Assembly (NCBI RefSeq): GCF_044762655.1
Contig: NZ_JBIWER010000003.1
Span: forward strand, 124,001-188,000
DNA length: 64,000 bases
Source: Psychrobacillus sp044762655
Lineage (GTDB): Bacteria > Bacillota > Bacilli > Bacillales_A > Planococcaceae
Reading direction: 5' to 3'
Shown here: positions 7,984-16,847 of the stretch, in pieces
Layout: each line of letters starts with the position of its first letter
Numbering within the stretch: the stretch's first letter is position 1
The notes under the pieces: model-generated
The model's input: the letters and a program-made list of their open reading frames with translations, nothing else
Databases searched by the model: none
Told to the model about the DNA's origin: nothing
Made by a program: the position numbers and the translations under genes

Positions 7984-8236
7984 TATGAAGAAAGTAGATT
8001 TTCTCTTATAATATTGGAATTAAATAGAAATAGTATGTGTTTACTAAAAATAGAAGTGAAATAGCTAACGTCATAAGATTACCGAAAAAAGGGAGACTGG
8101 TTGAGACATCTGCCTCAACCAGCCTCCCTATAAAATTACCCTGTATTGTATTGCAGAACGTCTGTCCAAAGTTCTTCGAAAACGAAAGTAACAGAATTTA
8201 ACCTTAAAGGACCGGGCATGTCTTTTACCCGGTTTT
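7984..8236 (-). repeat. Structured intergenic repeat H, copy 1 (downstream of nfo)
   Basis: Read on the minus strand from the end of nfo: ACCGGG...GTCTTTTAC-like start, the core CGTTTTCGAAG...CTTTGGACAGACGT, a long hairpin with GGCTGGTTGAG, then CGGTAATCTTATGACG. The tail matches copy 3 over TTTCTATTTAAT...GAGAAAATCTACTTTCTTCAT. Copies 2 (12301-12480) and 3 (54630-54994) share the same order of blocks with scattered substitutions. No coding potential is seen. Confidence 0.7.
8085..8129 (-). terminator. Intrinsic terminator of nfo, part of repeat H copy 1
   Basis: On the minus strand GGGAGGCTGGTTGAG pairs with CTCAACCAGTCTCCC (one G-U pair), followed by TTTTTT. It ends the nfo transcript. The hairpin resembles the GAGGCTGG... 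terminator hairpins common in Firmicutes. Confidence 0.85.
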
Positions 8237-8237
8237 C

Positions 8238-9122
8238 TTAACGTAATGCGTCGATAGCTTCCGGGTTAAATTGTTTAGTTCGAAGCATTTCTATCTCATA
8301 TTTGTATGGGGCTTCCTTCGATTTAGCATCTACACCTACAAACGGCGTTTCTAAAATTTTCGGTAGCTCCATCAATTGTGGATGATGCACAATATATTGT
8401 AATGCCTCAAATCCAATTTCACCAAAGCCGATATTTTCATGTCGGTCTTTTGCTGCTCCACAAACATTTTTACTATCATTAATGTGAAGTACTTTTAAAC
8501 GATCAATACCAATTATCTTATCAAACTCATTTAAGACCCCATCAAAATCTTCGACGATATTATAACCAGCATCGTGAATATGACAAGTGTCCATGCAAAT
8601 AGATAAACGATGATTGTTTACAACACCATCAATAATTTTGGCAAGTTCATCGAAAGTGCGCCCACATTCTGACCCTTTTCCAGCCATTGTTTCTAAAGCA
8701 ATTTGAACGGGGAATTCAGTTGATAGCACTTCATTTAAACCTTCAACAATTCTTGCAATACCAGCATCTGCTCCAGCTCCCACATGGGCTCCTGGATGCA
8801 GAACAATTTGAGTGGCACCAATATGCGCAGTTCTTTCAATTTCTTTTTGTAAAAACTCAACACCAAGAGCAAAAGTCTCGGGTTTTGTCGTATTTCCTAG
8901 ATTGATAATATAAGGAGCATGTACGACGATATTGGACATCCCATTTTCTTTCATATGTGCAATACCAGCTTCAATATTCAATTCTTCAATTGGTTTTCTT
9001 CTAGTATTTTGTGGTGCTCCTGTATAAATCATAAAAGTATTTGCACCATATGATGCAGCTTCTTTACTCGAACTCAGTAGCATTTCTTTACCACTCATAG
9101 AAACATGTGATCCTAATAACAT
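8238..9122 (-). CDS. nfo: Endonuclease IV (AP endonuclease)
   Basis: A 294-residue TIM-barrel zinc enzyme that cuts DNA 5' of abasic sites in base excision repair. Expected metal-binding signatures are present: LHPGAHVG (about residues 107-114), DTCHIHDAGY (about 178-187), HINDSK (about 213-218) and a late GFGEIG. The length is normal for the family. ATG 9122 is at a clean distance from cshB (12 nt), so nfo is very likely co-transcribed downstream of cshB. B. subtilis has the same cshB-nfo (yqfR-yqfS) order. Confidence 0.96.
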   Translation of the reverse strand: MLLGSHVSMSGKEMLLSSSKEAASYGANTFMIYTGAPQNTRRKPIEELNIEAGIAHMKENGMSNIVVHAPYIINLGNTTKPETFALGVEFLQKEIERTAHIGATQIVLHPGAHVGAGADAGIARIVEGLNEVLSTEFPVQIALETMAGKGSECGRTFDELAKIIDGVVNNHRLSICMDTCHIHDAGYNIVEDFDGVLNEFDKIIGIDRLKVLHINDSKNVCGAAKDRHENIGFGEIGFEALQYIVHHPQLMELPKILETPFVGVDAKSKEAPYKYEIEMLRTKQFNPEAIDALR

Positions 9123-9134
9123 AATAGCAACTCC

Positions 9135-10433
9135 TTATTTCTTACGGTTTTTAATGCGTCTCTCTCTTTTCTTAACTTTATCCATTTCCCATTTCATATT
9201 ACGCTTGTAGCCTGGTTTTACCTTTTTAGGCTTACGTACTTGGGCTTTAGCTATTGCATCTATTTCATTTTCATTTTTCGTGCGGTTTTTTCGTGCGTGG
9301 CGTTCCTTAAGCTCTGACCATTCTCCATTAATCACATCTTTATGTTCAAGAGGAATCCCCATTTTCTCAAGGCGCACTAAAGCATCTTCGTCAGATGGTT
9401 CGTAAAGAGTAATGGCAATACCAGTCATTCCTGCACGAGCGGTTCTTCCGACACGATGAACAAAAAACTCTAAGTCATCTGGTATCTCATAGTTAATAAC
9501 ATGGCTGACACCTGGAATATCAATCCCACGTGCAGCAAGGTCTGTTGCTACAATATATTGAAATTCAAGATCGTGTATTTGCTTCATCACACGTTTACGA
9601 TCACGTGGAGATATATCTCCATGGACTACGCCTACTTTAATACCGTTCCCTTGTAAATAGTTCGCAACTTCATCTGCATGTTGTTTCGTATTTGCAAATA
9701 TAATAGCTAAGTAAGGATTTATACCTTCTATTACATCAAGTAAACGTTTCTTTCTAGATTTGCTTCGAACTGGAGTTACGATAAATTCAATACCCTCTGC
9801 AACTCGGCGTTTTTCCCCTATTTTTATATGAACAGGTGAATCCATATATTTTTTTAAGAACGGCTGTAATTTTTCTGGAATAGTAGCAGAAAATACGTAC
9901 ATTTCTAATTTCTCAGGCATACGAGATGCAAATTGATCAATTTCATTGATAAAACCTAGATCGAAAGCTAGGTCAGCTTCATCGACGACTAAAACATTTG
10001 CAGTATGAACAAGTAATGCTTGCTCTACTGCCAGGTCACGAAGTCTACCTGGTGTTCCAACAACAATCTGTGGTTGTGTTTTTAGTTTTTCAATTGCACG
10101 AGCTTTGTCCGTTCCACCAATAAATAATTTTGTTTGAATTTCTGTGCCTTCTACTAGCTTGTTCAACTCATTATAAATTTGTGTTGCAAGCTCTCTTGTT
10201 GGTGATGTAATAACTGCTTGTACTTCTTTTTTACTAGCATCTATTTTTTCAACAATTGGGATCAAAAAACTATGTGTTTTTCCTGTTCCAGTATGTGCTT
10301 GACCAATCGCACTTTTCCCCTTTAAAACAAGTGGAATCATTTCTCTTTGAATTGGCGTTGGTTCTTGAAAGCCTAATTTTTCGATTGCATCTAGCAAAAA
10401 AGGCTGAAAACTATAATCTGTATATTTTGACAT
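9135..10433 (-). CDS. cshB: DEAD-box ATP-dependent RNA helicase CshB
   Basis: A 432-residue DEAD-box helicase acting on RNA, known in Bacillus for cold-shock and ribosome or mRNA remodelling. Motifs in order: Q motif (GFQEPTPIQ, about 21-29), Walker A AHTGTGKT (46-53), DEAD (about 151-154), SAT (about 182-184), and motif VI HRVGRTARAG (about 328-337). It ends in a very basic tail (residues 385-432) that should bind RNA. Position upstream of nfo matches B. subtilis cshB (yqfR). Confidence 0.95.
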   Translation of the reverse strand: MSKYTDYSFQPFLLDAIEKLGFQEPTPIQREMIPLVLKGKSAIGQAHTGTGKTHSFLIPIVEKIDASKKEVQAVITSPTRELATQIYNELNKLVEGTEIQTKLFIGGTDKARAIEKLKTQPQIVVGTPGRLRDLAVEQALLVHTANVLVVDEADLAFDLGFINEIDQFASRMPEKLEMYVFSATIPEKLQPFLKKYMDSPVHIKIGEKRRVAEGIEFIVTPVRSKSRKKRLLDVIEGINPYLAIIFANTKQHADEVANYLQGNGIKVGVVHGDISPRDRKRVMKQIHDLEFQYIVATDLAARGIDIPGVSHVINYEIPDDLEFFVHRVGRTARAGMTGIAITLYEPSDEDALVRLEKMGIPLEHKDVINGEWSELKERHARKNRTKNENEIDAIAKAQVRKPKKVKPGYKRNMKWEMDKVKKRERRIKNRKK

Positions 10434-10537
10434 TCTACGTCACTCCCTCACATTTCTTTATTGTACCACGATTGTACATAAAACGTATAATTTGCATAGA
10501 ATAGAATAGTCTTTACTGTTCGAAAGGAGTTGAAAAA

Positions 10538-11020
10538 ATGCGCTATCAATCTTTTTATCCATTTGCTCAAAATCGAGGAAATGATTTTTTTGGCATGTCA
10601 AATCCTAGTCCTCAAAATGTTCCGAATAATTCCTTCCAATTCTTTGGAGGGAATCAGGGTCCTCCGCCTCCTTCACCTACAGGACCAGCGACAAATTTTT
10701 TTAGTCAGTTTCAATCTGCTCCCACAGGAGGCTTTCAACAGAGCCAACCAGTGTCCAAAACAATGGGTTACTTGCAAACAGCAGACAAATTTTTAAATAC
10801 GGCTCAGCAACTTACACCAATGGTTAGACAATTCGCTCCAATGATACAAAATGTTCCAGCTTTGTTGAAATTATATCGTGGTTTTCAGTCTGTTCCAGCT
10901 GCTACACCTACGGCTGCCGCTAATGTAAGTACTGCATCCACAGCCGCAAGAGCAGCTAATACCGCAGCATCTGCAACAAACGGAGCTTCCATCCCACGAA
11001 TATTCCAGCCACCAATTTAA
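10538..11020 (+). CDS. yqfQ: YqfQ-like low-complexity protein
   Basis: A 160-residue protein rich in Gln, Pro, Asn, Ser and Ala. The N-terminal third is Gly/Pro/Asn-rich, the middle (about 70-115, YLQTADKFLNTAQQLTPMVRQFAPMIQNVPALLKLYRGF) is the conserved YqfQ/VrrA-type segment, and the C-terminus is an Ala/Thr repeat tract. It starts at ATG 10538 behind AAAGGAG. The gene lies between cshB and ispH as yqfQ does in B. subtilis. YqfQ-like proteins have been linked to the spore or cell surface; I can only say function unknown. A different-frame reading at 10530 is a shadow. Confidence 0.75.
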   Translation: MRYQSFYPFAQNRGNDFFGMSNPSPQNVPNNSFQFFGGNQGPPPPSPTGPATNFFSQFQSAPTGGFQQSQPVSKTMGYLQTADKFLNTAQQLTPMVRQFAPMIQNVPALLKLYRGFQSVPAATPTAAANVSTASTAARAANTAASATNGASIPRIFQPPI

Positions 11021-11024
11021 TATT

Positions 11025-11053
11025 TTGTATTCATCTATTTGCTCCGTTATAAT
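11025..11053 (+). promoter_or_regulatory. Sigma-A promoter of ispH
   Basis: TTGTAT (11025-11030) and TATAAT (11048-11053) with a 17-nt spacer, 35 nt before the ispH start. Perfect -10. Confidence 0.7.
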
Positions 11054-11087
11054 ATGAGTATGCTCGTATTGAAGGGAGTTACAAAAA

Positions 11088-12065
11088 ATGATTGTACAAA
11101 AAATTTCGCCTAGAGGATACTGTTATGGTGTAGTGGATGCAATGGTTATTGCTCGAAATGCTGCATTAGACACTTCTCTTCCAAGGCCTATATATATTTT
11201 AGGAATGATTGTTCACAATAAACATGTAACTGATGCATTTGAGATGGATGGAATAATTACTTTAGACGGAGAAAATCGCTTAGATATCTTATCGAAGGTA
11301 GATACAGGTACGGTTATATTTACTGCACACGGTGTTTCCCCTGAAGTGAAAGAACTAGCTCGTCGAAAGGGATTAGTTTCTATAGATGCAACATGTCCAG
11401 ATGTCACCGTTACACATGACCTAATCCGAGAAAAAACAGCAGAAGGCTATGACATTATTTACATCGGCAAAAAAGGACATCCAGAGCCTGAAGGTGCGAT
11501 AGGTGTAGCTCCTGACAAGGTCCATTTAGTTCAAACCTTAGAAGATGTTGAAAATTTAACAATTTCAGCAGATAAATTACTCGTTACCAATCAAACGACG
11601 ATGTCTCAATGGGATGTTGTGGATCTGATGAAAAAATTAGAAGAAAAATTTCCACATGTTGAAGTTCACAAAGAAATCTGTTTAGCTACGCAGGTTCGAC
11701 AAGAAGCTGTTGCTGAACAGGCTGGAGAAGCTGAACTTTTAATAGTAGTTGGTGATCCAATGAGTAATAATTCTAATAGACTGACTCAAGTTTCAGAGGA
11801 AATAGCTGGAACTCCTTCTTATCGAATTGGCGACATCTCTGATTTAAAATTGGAATGGCTGGACAATATTTCGCATGTAGCTGTAACTGCAGGAGCATCT
11901 ACACCTACTCCTATTGTCAAAGAGGTTATTCAATTTTTAGAAAAGTATGATCCGAATGATCCTGAAACGTATGATACAACGAAAAAAACAGCAGCAGAAA
12001 AGATTCTACCTAAAATTAAAATACCAAAACCAGTAAATCGTATTGAACCTTATACCGTTAACTAA
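11088..12065 (+). CDS. ispH: 4-hydroxy-3-methylbut-2-enyl diphosphate reductase IspH (LytB)
   Basis: A 325-residue iron-sulfur enzyme that reduces HMBPP to IPP and DMAPP, the last step of the MEP isoprenoid pathway. The three cluster cysteines are Cys12 (GYCYGV), Cys103 (ATCPDV) and Cys198 (EICLATQ). Substrate-binding histidines are His43, His81 and His131. The C-terminal SASTPTPIV-type motif appears as GASTPTPIVKEV. It has its own promoter and terminator, so it is probably a single-gene transcript. It works downstream of IspG encoded at 3684. Confidence 0.97.
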   Translation: MIVQKISPRGYCYGVVDAMVIARNAALDTSLPRPIYILGMIVHNKHVTDAFEMDGIITLDGENRLDILSKVDTGTVIFTAHGVSPEVKELARRKGLVSIDATCPDVTVTHDLIREKTAEGYDIIYIGKKGHPEPEGAIGVAPDKVHLVQTLEDVENLTISADKLLVTNQTTMSQWDVVDLMKKLEEKFPHVEVHKEICLATQVRQEAVAEQAGEAELLIVVGDPMSNNSNRLTQVSEEIAGTPSYRIGDISDLKLEWLDNISHVAVTAGASTPTPIVKEVIQFLEKYDPNDPETYDTTKKTAAEKILPKIKIPKPVNRIEPYTVN

Positions 12066-12066
12066 C

Positions 12067-12096
12067 AAAAGCTGCTCATTATAGAGCAGCTTTTTT
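12067..12096 (+). terminator. Intrinsic terminator of ispH
   Basis: AAAAGCTGCTC and GAGCAGCTTTTTT form a strong 11-bp stem with a 6-nt loop and a T-run, starting 2 nt after the stop codon. Confidence 0.92.
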
Positions 12097-12120
12097 CACA
12101 AGTTGTAATTATAATACAGG

Positions 12121-12210
12121 ATAATACTTCAGATTTCGGTTTCAGGCCGACGCTATCCGTGGGCATGGCTTCAATATCCTCGTCACTACGTCCTGCGGGG
12201 CTTTCAGCTC
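12121..12210 (-). repeat. GC-rich intergenic repeat R1, copy B (5' end missing)
   Basis: The minus strand reads GAGCTGAAAGCCCCGCAGGA...TTGAAGCCATGCCCACGGATAGCG...CTGAAACCGAAATC. It matches copy C (23604-23742) from its GAGCTGAAAG onward. The left arm (GATTGGAGTG...GACTCC) is absent. It lies about 90 bp beyond repeat H copy 2 in the same orientation. Confidence 0.8.
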
Positions 12211-12300
12211 AAAGAAGAGAAGCGGGCGAAATTGTATATTCAAACGCTTCTTCTAGTTTTCTAAACTGGTCATTACATATTCCTAAAAGATTTAAGTGCG

Positions 12301-12480
12301 AAGGAAAACTAATCGCTATAAGATTACCAAGATAACTAGGCTGGTCGTGACGTACTTCACGACCAGCCTAGTTAAAAATTTAGATGGTAGTATTTGCCGC
12401 TAGTTTTTCCTAAGCCCGCTGAAATAGCTAGAGACAGGTTTTTGAACTTAAAGTACGGATCGCTTATGGCTGGCTATACT
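12301..12480 (-). repeat. Structured intergenic repeat H, copy 2 (downstream of yqfO)
   Basis: On the minus strand it contains AACCTGTCTCTAGCTATTTC, GCGGGCTTAGG, a hairpin and GGTAATCTTATAGCG, in the same order as copies 1 and 3. The hairpin is a perfect 18-bp stem (12333-12350 with 12357-12374, TAACTAGGCTGGTCGTGA / TCACGACCAGCCTAGTTA) with a 6-nt loop. Its outer bases differ from copies 1 and 3 yet stay fully paired. It probably terminates the yqfO-trmK transcript. Confidence 0.7.
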
Positions 12481-12491
12481 AACATGCCTTG

Positions 12492-13610
12492 TTAAATTAA
12501 TTGAAATGGTTCGGTTGAGATTTTTGAAGGGATGAATTCAACTGCGAGCTTGTTTTCCACACAAACCTTTGTCATATACTCCGCAACACCCGTTTTCATA
12601 ATTTGTTCCACATGATGTCCTGGATCAATAACCGATAACCCAATAGCCTCTGCGTCCTGTGCAACATGGAAATAGAGATCACCTGTTATAAACACATCTG
12701 CACCTGCTCTTTTAGCTATCTGAATATATTTATTGCCATCTCCACCAAGCACAGCTACCTTTCGAACTTTCTTCGTTAAATCACCTACAACTCGAACAAA
12801 TGGAACGTTTAACTGTTGCTTCACTAAATGTGCATAATCACCTAATATTTGTTTTTCAGGCAATATACCAATTCTGCCTAGTCCTTTAATATTTACTTCT
12901 GCTTCCAGCAACACTAAATCATAAGCAGGCTCTTCATAAGGATGAGTTGTCAATAAAGCTTTTAATATTTTATTTTTCATCGAAACAGGAAAAACTACTT
13001 CCACTTTATCCTCTTCTACAACAGACAATTCGTTCGCTTGTCCAATATAAGGGGTTGCCTCCTCTAAAGGCTTAAACCTTCCCTCTCCCCTAGTAGTAAA
13101 GCTACAGCTATCATAATCACCGATTTTACCTGCTCCAGCGGTGCTTAATGCTGCTCTTACTGCTGCTGTTGACTCTTTGGGAGTAAATACTGCTAACTTC
13201 ATCAGCTGTTCCGAGAAAGTTTGCTCTAGAATCTCTATATTTTCTAAATGTAGAGCAGAAGCGAGCAAATCATTTACTCCCCCTTTTGCGATATCTAAAT
13301 TCGTATGTGCAGCATATACGGCAATATCATGCTTGATCAATTTCTCGATTAGTATTCCTTGTGGCAAATCTGTTCGCATATTTTTTAATCCTCTAAAAAT
13401 AGGTGGATGATGTGCAATGATAAGCTCGCAGCCATTTGTAATTGCTTCTTCTACTGTATCCAGATTTACATCTAACGTTACTAAAATTTTAGTTACTTTT
13501 TTATTTAGTGTGCCAACTTGTAAACCTACTGGATCTCCATCGACCGCTAACGATTTAGGTGCCCATTGTTCGAAAAGGGAAATAATATGTTGTGCATTTG
13601 TTTCCTTCAT
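12492..13610 (-). CDS. yqfO: Nif3-like dinuclear metal center protein, YqfO family
   Basis: A 372-residue member of the Nif3/GTP cyclohydrolase I type 2 superfamily. The N- and C-terminal Nif3 parts carry metal-binding residues (IIAHHPPIF about residues 64-72, AAHTNLD about 100-106, and HHVEQIM near 335). The inserted PII-like domain of the long Bacillus type lies between. Family members bind two metal ions; the substrate is not settled. It follows trmK by 3 nt and is surely co-transcribed, as in B. subtilis yqfN-yqfO. Confidence 0.92.
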   Translation of the reverse strand: MKETNAQHIISLFEQWAPKSLAVDGDPVGLQVGTLNKKVTKILVTLDVNLDTVEEAITNGCELIIAHHPPIFRGLKNMRTDLPQGILIEKLIKHDIAVYAAHTNLDIAKGGVNDLLASALHLENIEILEQTFSEQLMKLAVFTPKESTAAVRAALSTAGAGKIGDYDSCSFTTRGEGRFKPLEEATPYIGQANELSVVEEDKVEVVFPVSMKNKILKALLTTHPYEEPAYDLVLLEAEVNIKGLGRIGILPEKQILGDYAHLVKQQLNVPFVRVVGDLTKKVRKVAVLGGDGNKYIQIAKRAGADVFITGDLYFHVAQDAEAIGLSVIDPGHHVEQIMKTGVAEYMTKVCVENKLAVEFIPSKISTEPFQLI

Positions 13611-13613
13611 CGT

Positions 13614-14303
13614 TTATAAAATCTCCTTTACTAAGGCAATTTTGTTTTCAAGCCCCTCTTTCTTTTGTTGAACCTCTGTGCCTTCTAATTTGTTCAATTC
13701 GTTTACAATTCGTTGCCATTCATTCAGTTCCGTATTCCATTTTTTTTGGAACACTGGAGATTTTTCTTCACCTAAAATGGGACCAACTAATAACTCTTTT
13801 TCCGATAAACTCATCATGCCTTTTTTTAACACAAGAATTTCATAAATTTTATCGTGTTCCTCTAGAATTACTTCGTTTTCTATCTTCCAGTGTTCTTGAA
13901 TTGCCCATTCTCGTATAGCTTTTGCATGTATATTTGGTTGTAAAATGAGAGTTTCTACTTTAGTGAGTTTTTCTTTACCAGTCTCTAATATAGAAGCAAT
14001 GAGTGGACCACCCATTCCAGCTATCGTAACCGTTTGAACATTATCCGCATCGGAAATTACCGCCAAACCGTTCCCGAAACGGACATCGATATTTTTCTCG
14101 AGACCCTCACTTTTCACCTGTTTCTGGGCAGATTCGAATGGACCTTTTACAACCTCACCAGCAATTGCTTTTGTAATGACTCCTTCATGCACTAAAAAAC
14201 ATGGCAAATAAGCATGATCACTACCGATATCCGCTAAAATAGTATTTTCATCTACAAAGGAAGCGACTGTTCTCAGTCTTTCCGATAATTTTTTTGCATT
14301 CAT
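13614..14303 (-). CDS. trmK: tRNA (adenine22-N1)-methyltransferase TrmK
   Basis: A 229-residue class I SAM-dependent methyltransferase. It modifies A22 of tRNA. The N-terminus MNAKKLSERLRTVASFV is followed by the SAM-binding ADIGSDHAYLP motif (about residues 25-35) and VTIAGMGGPLI (about 91-101). A coiled-coil-like C-terminal region (about 165-225) is typical. It corresponds to B. subtilis yqfN and is directly upstream of yqfO. Confidence 0.93.
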   Translation of the reverse strand: MNAKKLSERLRTVASFVDENTILADIGSDHAYLPCFLVHEGVITKAIAGEVVKGPFESAQKQVKSEGLEKNIDVRFGNGLAVISDADNVQTVTIAGMGGPLIASILETGKEKLTKVETLILQPNIHAKAIREWAIQEHWKIENEVILEEHDKIYEILVLKKGMMSLSEKELLVGPILGEEKSPVFQKKWNTELNEWQRIVNELNKLEGTEVQQKKEGLENKIALVKEIL

Positions 14304-14337
14304 TGTTTCAACACCTCTTCAATAGCTATTATAGCAA

Positions 14338-14385
14338 AAAAGAAAAAAGACCTCGATTCTTTTACAGAATCTAAGGTCTTTTGTT
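14338..14385 (-). terminator. Intrinsic terminator of cccA
   Basis: On the minus strand AAAAGACCTTAGATTCT pairs with AGAATCGAGGTCTTTT (one bulge/mismatch), followed by TTTTCTTTTTT. It starts 7 nt after the cccA stop. Confidence 0.88.
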
Positions 14386-14391
14386 TAAATA

Positions 14392-14760
14392 CTATTCTAA
14401 AGATTTAACCCATGCCGCCATAGCATCAATGTTTTCAGCAGGTACTAAACCAGCTGGCATTGCACCTCTACCTTTTGCTAAAACGTCTTTAATTTCATCT
14501 TCAGATAATGCAGTTCCTACTAATGCAGGAGCAGCTCCAGTTCCTTCATAACTGTTACCATGACAACCGATACATTTTCCTTGTGCAAAAGCTTCTGGAT
14601 CAAATTCTCCAGCTGATGCTTCTTCACCGCCACCTTCAGCATGCTCTTCAGTTGCAGCGATTTCTTCTTTGTTACCTACACCGTCTAAAGACAAGAAGAA
14701 AATTAGACCAATACCAAAAGCCATAATTAAGATAAATGGAATTATTGGATTTCTTTGCAT
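14392..14760 (-). CDS. cccA: Membrane-anchored cytochrome c-550 (CccA)
   Basis: A 122-residue small cytochrome c with one N-terminal membrane anchor (residues 7-25) and a heme domain outside the membrane. A Glu/Ala/Gly linker (about 30-55) joins them. Heme is attached at Cys63-x-x-Cys66-His67 (CIGCH), and Met101 (GAMPAG) is the likely sixth ligand. It carries electrons in the respiratory chain. The cccA-trmK neighbourhood matches B. subtilis. It has a clear terminator. Confidence 0.95.
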   Translation of the reverse strand: MQRNPIIPFILIMAFGIGLIFFLSLDGVGNKEEIAATEEHAEGGGEEASAGEFDPEAFAQGKCIGCHGNSYEGTGAAPALVGTALSEDEIKDVLAKGRGAMPAGLVPAENIDAMAAWVKSLE

Positions 14761-14912
14761 AGTTAACCCTCCCTTTTAATACAATCTTTTCTAATATAGA
14801 ATTAGTCAACATTAATATTGTACTGCATTCTAGAGAAAACTAAAAGTCCTAGGGGAGAAGTTTTCTTACTTTGTGACAATTTAGACATAATTATTCGAGT
14901 AATTTCTACAAA

Positions 14913-16052
14913 TTAACAACCTATATGTCGAGCAATTACCATTCTTTGTATTTCAGAAGTACCTTCACCAATTTCAAGTAATTTAGCATCACGCATATAT
15001 CGTTCTACCTCATACTCTTTCATATAACCGTATCCACCATGTATTTGAATAGCCTGATCTGCTACTTCCATTGCAATTTCGGATGCATATAGTTTACACA
15101 TTGATGCTTCTTTACCAAATGCACGACCTTGATCTTTTAACCATGCTGCTTTGTGTACCATTGTGCGTGCAAGCTCAATTTTCATAGCCATATCTGCCAA
15201 TTTAAATTGCGTTATCTGAAAATCAGAAAGGGCTTTACCAAACTGCTTGCGTTCCTTAGAATAACGAAGTGCTCTTTCAAAAGCTGCTTGTGCAATTCCT
15301 ACTGCCATGGCACCTATGCCAATTCGACCACCATCAAGAGTAACAAGGAATTGTTTAAATCCATTCCCTCTCTCACCTAACAAGTTTTCTTTAGGCACTC
15401 GAACATTTTCTAATACTAGTTCCGTTGTATTAGATGCATTCAGTCCCATTTTCTCGTAATTATCGATAACAGAGAAGCCTTCTGAATCCGTTGGCACAAT
15501 TATTGCAGAAATTTCTTTTTTTCCATCTTTGATATCAGTAATAGCTGTTAATGCTAGGTGTTTTGCATAACTTGCGTTCGTTATAAAGGCTTTGTTTCCA
15601 TTAATCACAAAATCATCGCCGTCTTCTTTTGCAGTTGTTTGTGTACCACCTGCATCAGATCCTGCGTTAGGCTCAGTTAAGCCAAAAGCTCCGAATGATT
15701 CTCCTGTACAAACTGGAACCAAGTATTTTTGTTTTTGTTCTTCTGTACCATATAGATTTAGTGGAGCACCACCTAACGATATATGTGCAGAATAGGTAAT
15801 ACCTGTTGAAGCACATGCCCTACTCAACTCTTCCGTTACGATTGCAAAACTAACTGTATCTGCTCCTGCTCCGCCATACTCCTCTGAAAACGGTAAGCCC
15901 ATCATCCCCATGTCGGCTAACTGTTTAAAGATTTCTTTTGGAAATGCTTTCGTTTTGTCGCGCTCAATTGCTCCTGGCGCTACAACCTCATCCGAAAACT
16001 CACGAATTGTCTTTCGGATCATTTTATGTTCCTGTGTCAAATCAAAATTCAT
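14913..16052 (-). CDS. Acyl-CoA dehydrogenase (short/medium-chain, butyryl-CoA type)
   Basis: A 379-residue FAD enzyme catalysing the first step of fatty acyl-CoA oxidation. The signature FGLTEPNAGSDAG is near residue 128, and YMRDAKLLEIGEGTSEIQR near the C-terminus includes the usual catalytic Glu. It resembles Bacillus AcdA/MmgC-type enzymes. I place the start at ATG 16052, since GGGG of the ribosome-binding site abuts the earlier ATG 16061 but is 9 nt from this one. It stands alone between cccA and an unknown membrane gene, which is not the B. subtilis arrangement. Chain-length preference cannot be read from sequence. Confidence 0.93.
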   Translation of the reverse strand: MNFDLTQEHKMIRKTIREFSDEVVAPGAIERDKTKAFPKEIFKQLADMGMMGLPFSEEYGGAGADTVSFAIVTEELSRACASTGITYSAHISLGGAPLNLYGTEEQKQKYLVPVCTGESFGAFGLTEPNAGSDAGGTQTTAKEDGDDFVINGNKAFITNASYAKHLALTAITDIKDGKKEISAIIVPTDSEGFSVIDNYEKMGLNASNTTELVLENVRVPKENLLGERGNGFKQFLVTLDGGRIGIGAMAVGIAQAAFERALRYSKERKQFGKALSDFQITQFKLADMAMKIELARTMVHKAAWLKDQGRAFGKEASMCKLYASEIAMEVADQAIQIHGGYGYMKEYEVERYMRDAKLLEIGEGTSEIQRMVIARHIGC

Positions 16053-16166
16053 TTCTTCCATCCCCTTTGTAAATAAAAACGCTTACATTTCTATTATACT
16101 AAAAATACTAGAAATTCAAAGAAGATTTATAATTAGAGACGCATCCACTATAGGACTGCTCATTAG

Positions 16167-16212
16167 AAAAAGCCGACAATTAAGCACTAAAGTGAATTAT
16201 TGTCGACTTTTA
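16167..16212 (-). terminator. Terminator after the membrane protein gene at 16236
   Basis: AAAAGTCGACAAT pairs with ATTGTCGGCTTTT on the minus strand and encloses an inner CACTTTAGTG stem; TTTTTC follows. It could also act on the plus strand. Confidence 0.75.
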
Positions 16213-16235
16213 AAATTATGTAAAATCGTAAAAAA

Positions 16236-16793
16236 TTAATAGAAAACAAAATAACCAATTATCATTAACAATCCTAAAACACCAGAAATGCTAAAATAAA
16301 CGAGTTTCATTAGTAATCCAGAAAAAAGCCATAATAAACAATTCCCTAAGATCAGCCCGATTAACACTAGGGGATAATCGACAAAATAGACATCCCAAAC
16401 TTTAAAAGACAATCCTAATAACAACAGCGCAGAAAATACAAACAGTAGTGGTGCCATGATAGATTTATTTTTTACTAGTTTCACAGCCATAAATAAAAAA
16501 GAGAATATAACAATGGCAACAGCAAAAATGGGTATAATAACGGCAGTTGTCACTACAAACAACGATGCTAATAATACAACAGTTATCAAACCAACAATAG
16601 TATACAAGATTAAATCATATTTTCTTTTTTTGGCTAAAAGTGCATGAGAAGCTTTCTCTGTATGCTCATCAGCCTGACTTTCTCCCTGTGCATATAAAGC
16701 TAGCAGAAAATCACAATAATGCTCCGGTAATAAATTATTTTTTTTCCAGAATGCAATTTCGTTCATTATAATTTGCTTACGCTGCAACGACAT
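16236..16793 (-). CDS. Unknown membrane protein downstream of sigA
   Basis: A 185-residue protein I do not recognise. The first 60 residues are soluble and charged (EIAFWKKNNLLPEHYCDFLLALY pattern, reminiscent of the start of DUF2157-like proteins). About four to six hydrophobic segments follow, up to the C-terminus. ATG 16793 is preferred over ATG 16811 because AAGAGGA sits 6 nt before it. It has its own terminator and lies immediately beyond the sigA terminator. A membrane location is the only safe statement. Confidence 0.75.
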   Translation of the reverse strand: MSLQRKQIIMNEIAFWKKNNLLPEHYCDFLLALYAQGESQADEHTEKASHALLAKKRKYDLILYTIVGLITVVLLASLFVVTTAVIIPIFAVAIVIFSFLFMAVKLVKNKSIMAPLLFVFSALLLLGLSFKVWDVYFVDYPLVLIGLILGNCLLWLFSGLLMKLVYFSISGVLGLLMIIGYFVFY

Positions 16794-16847
16794 ATCTAGT
16801 CCTCTTTTCATCTGGTAAACCCAGTATTATAAGAATCATAGAATATA

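Noticed and set aside
10530..10796. 88-codon frame overlapping yqfQ
   Set aside because: It is a shadow of yqfQ in another frame, without a ribosome-binding site.
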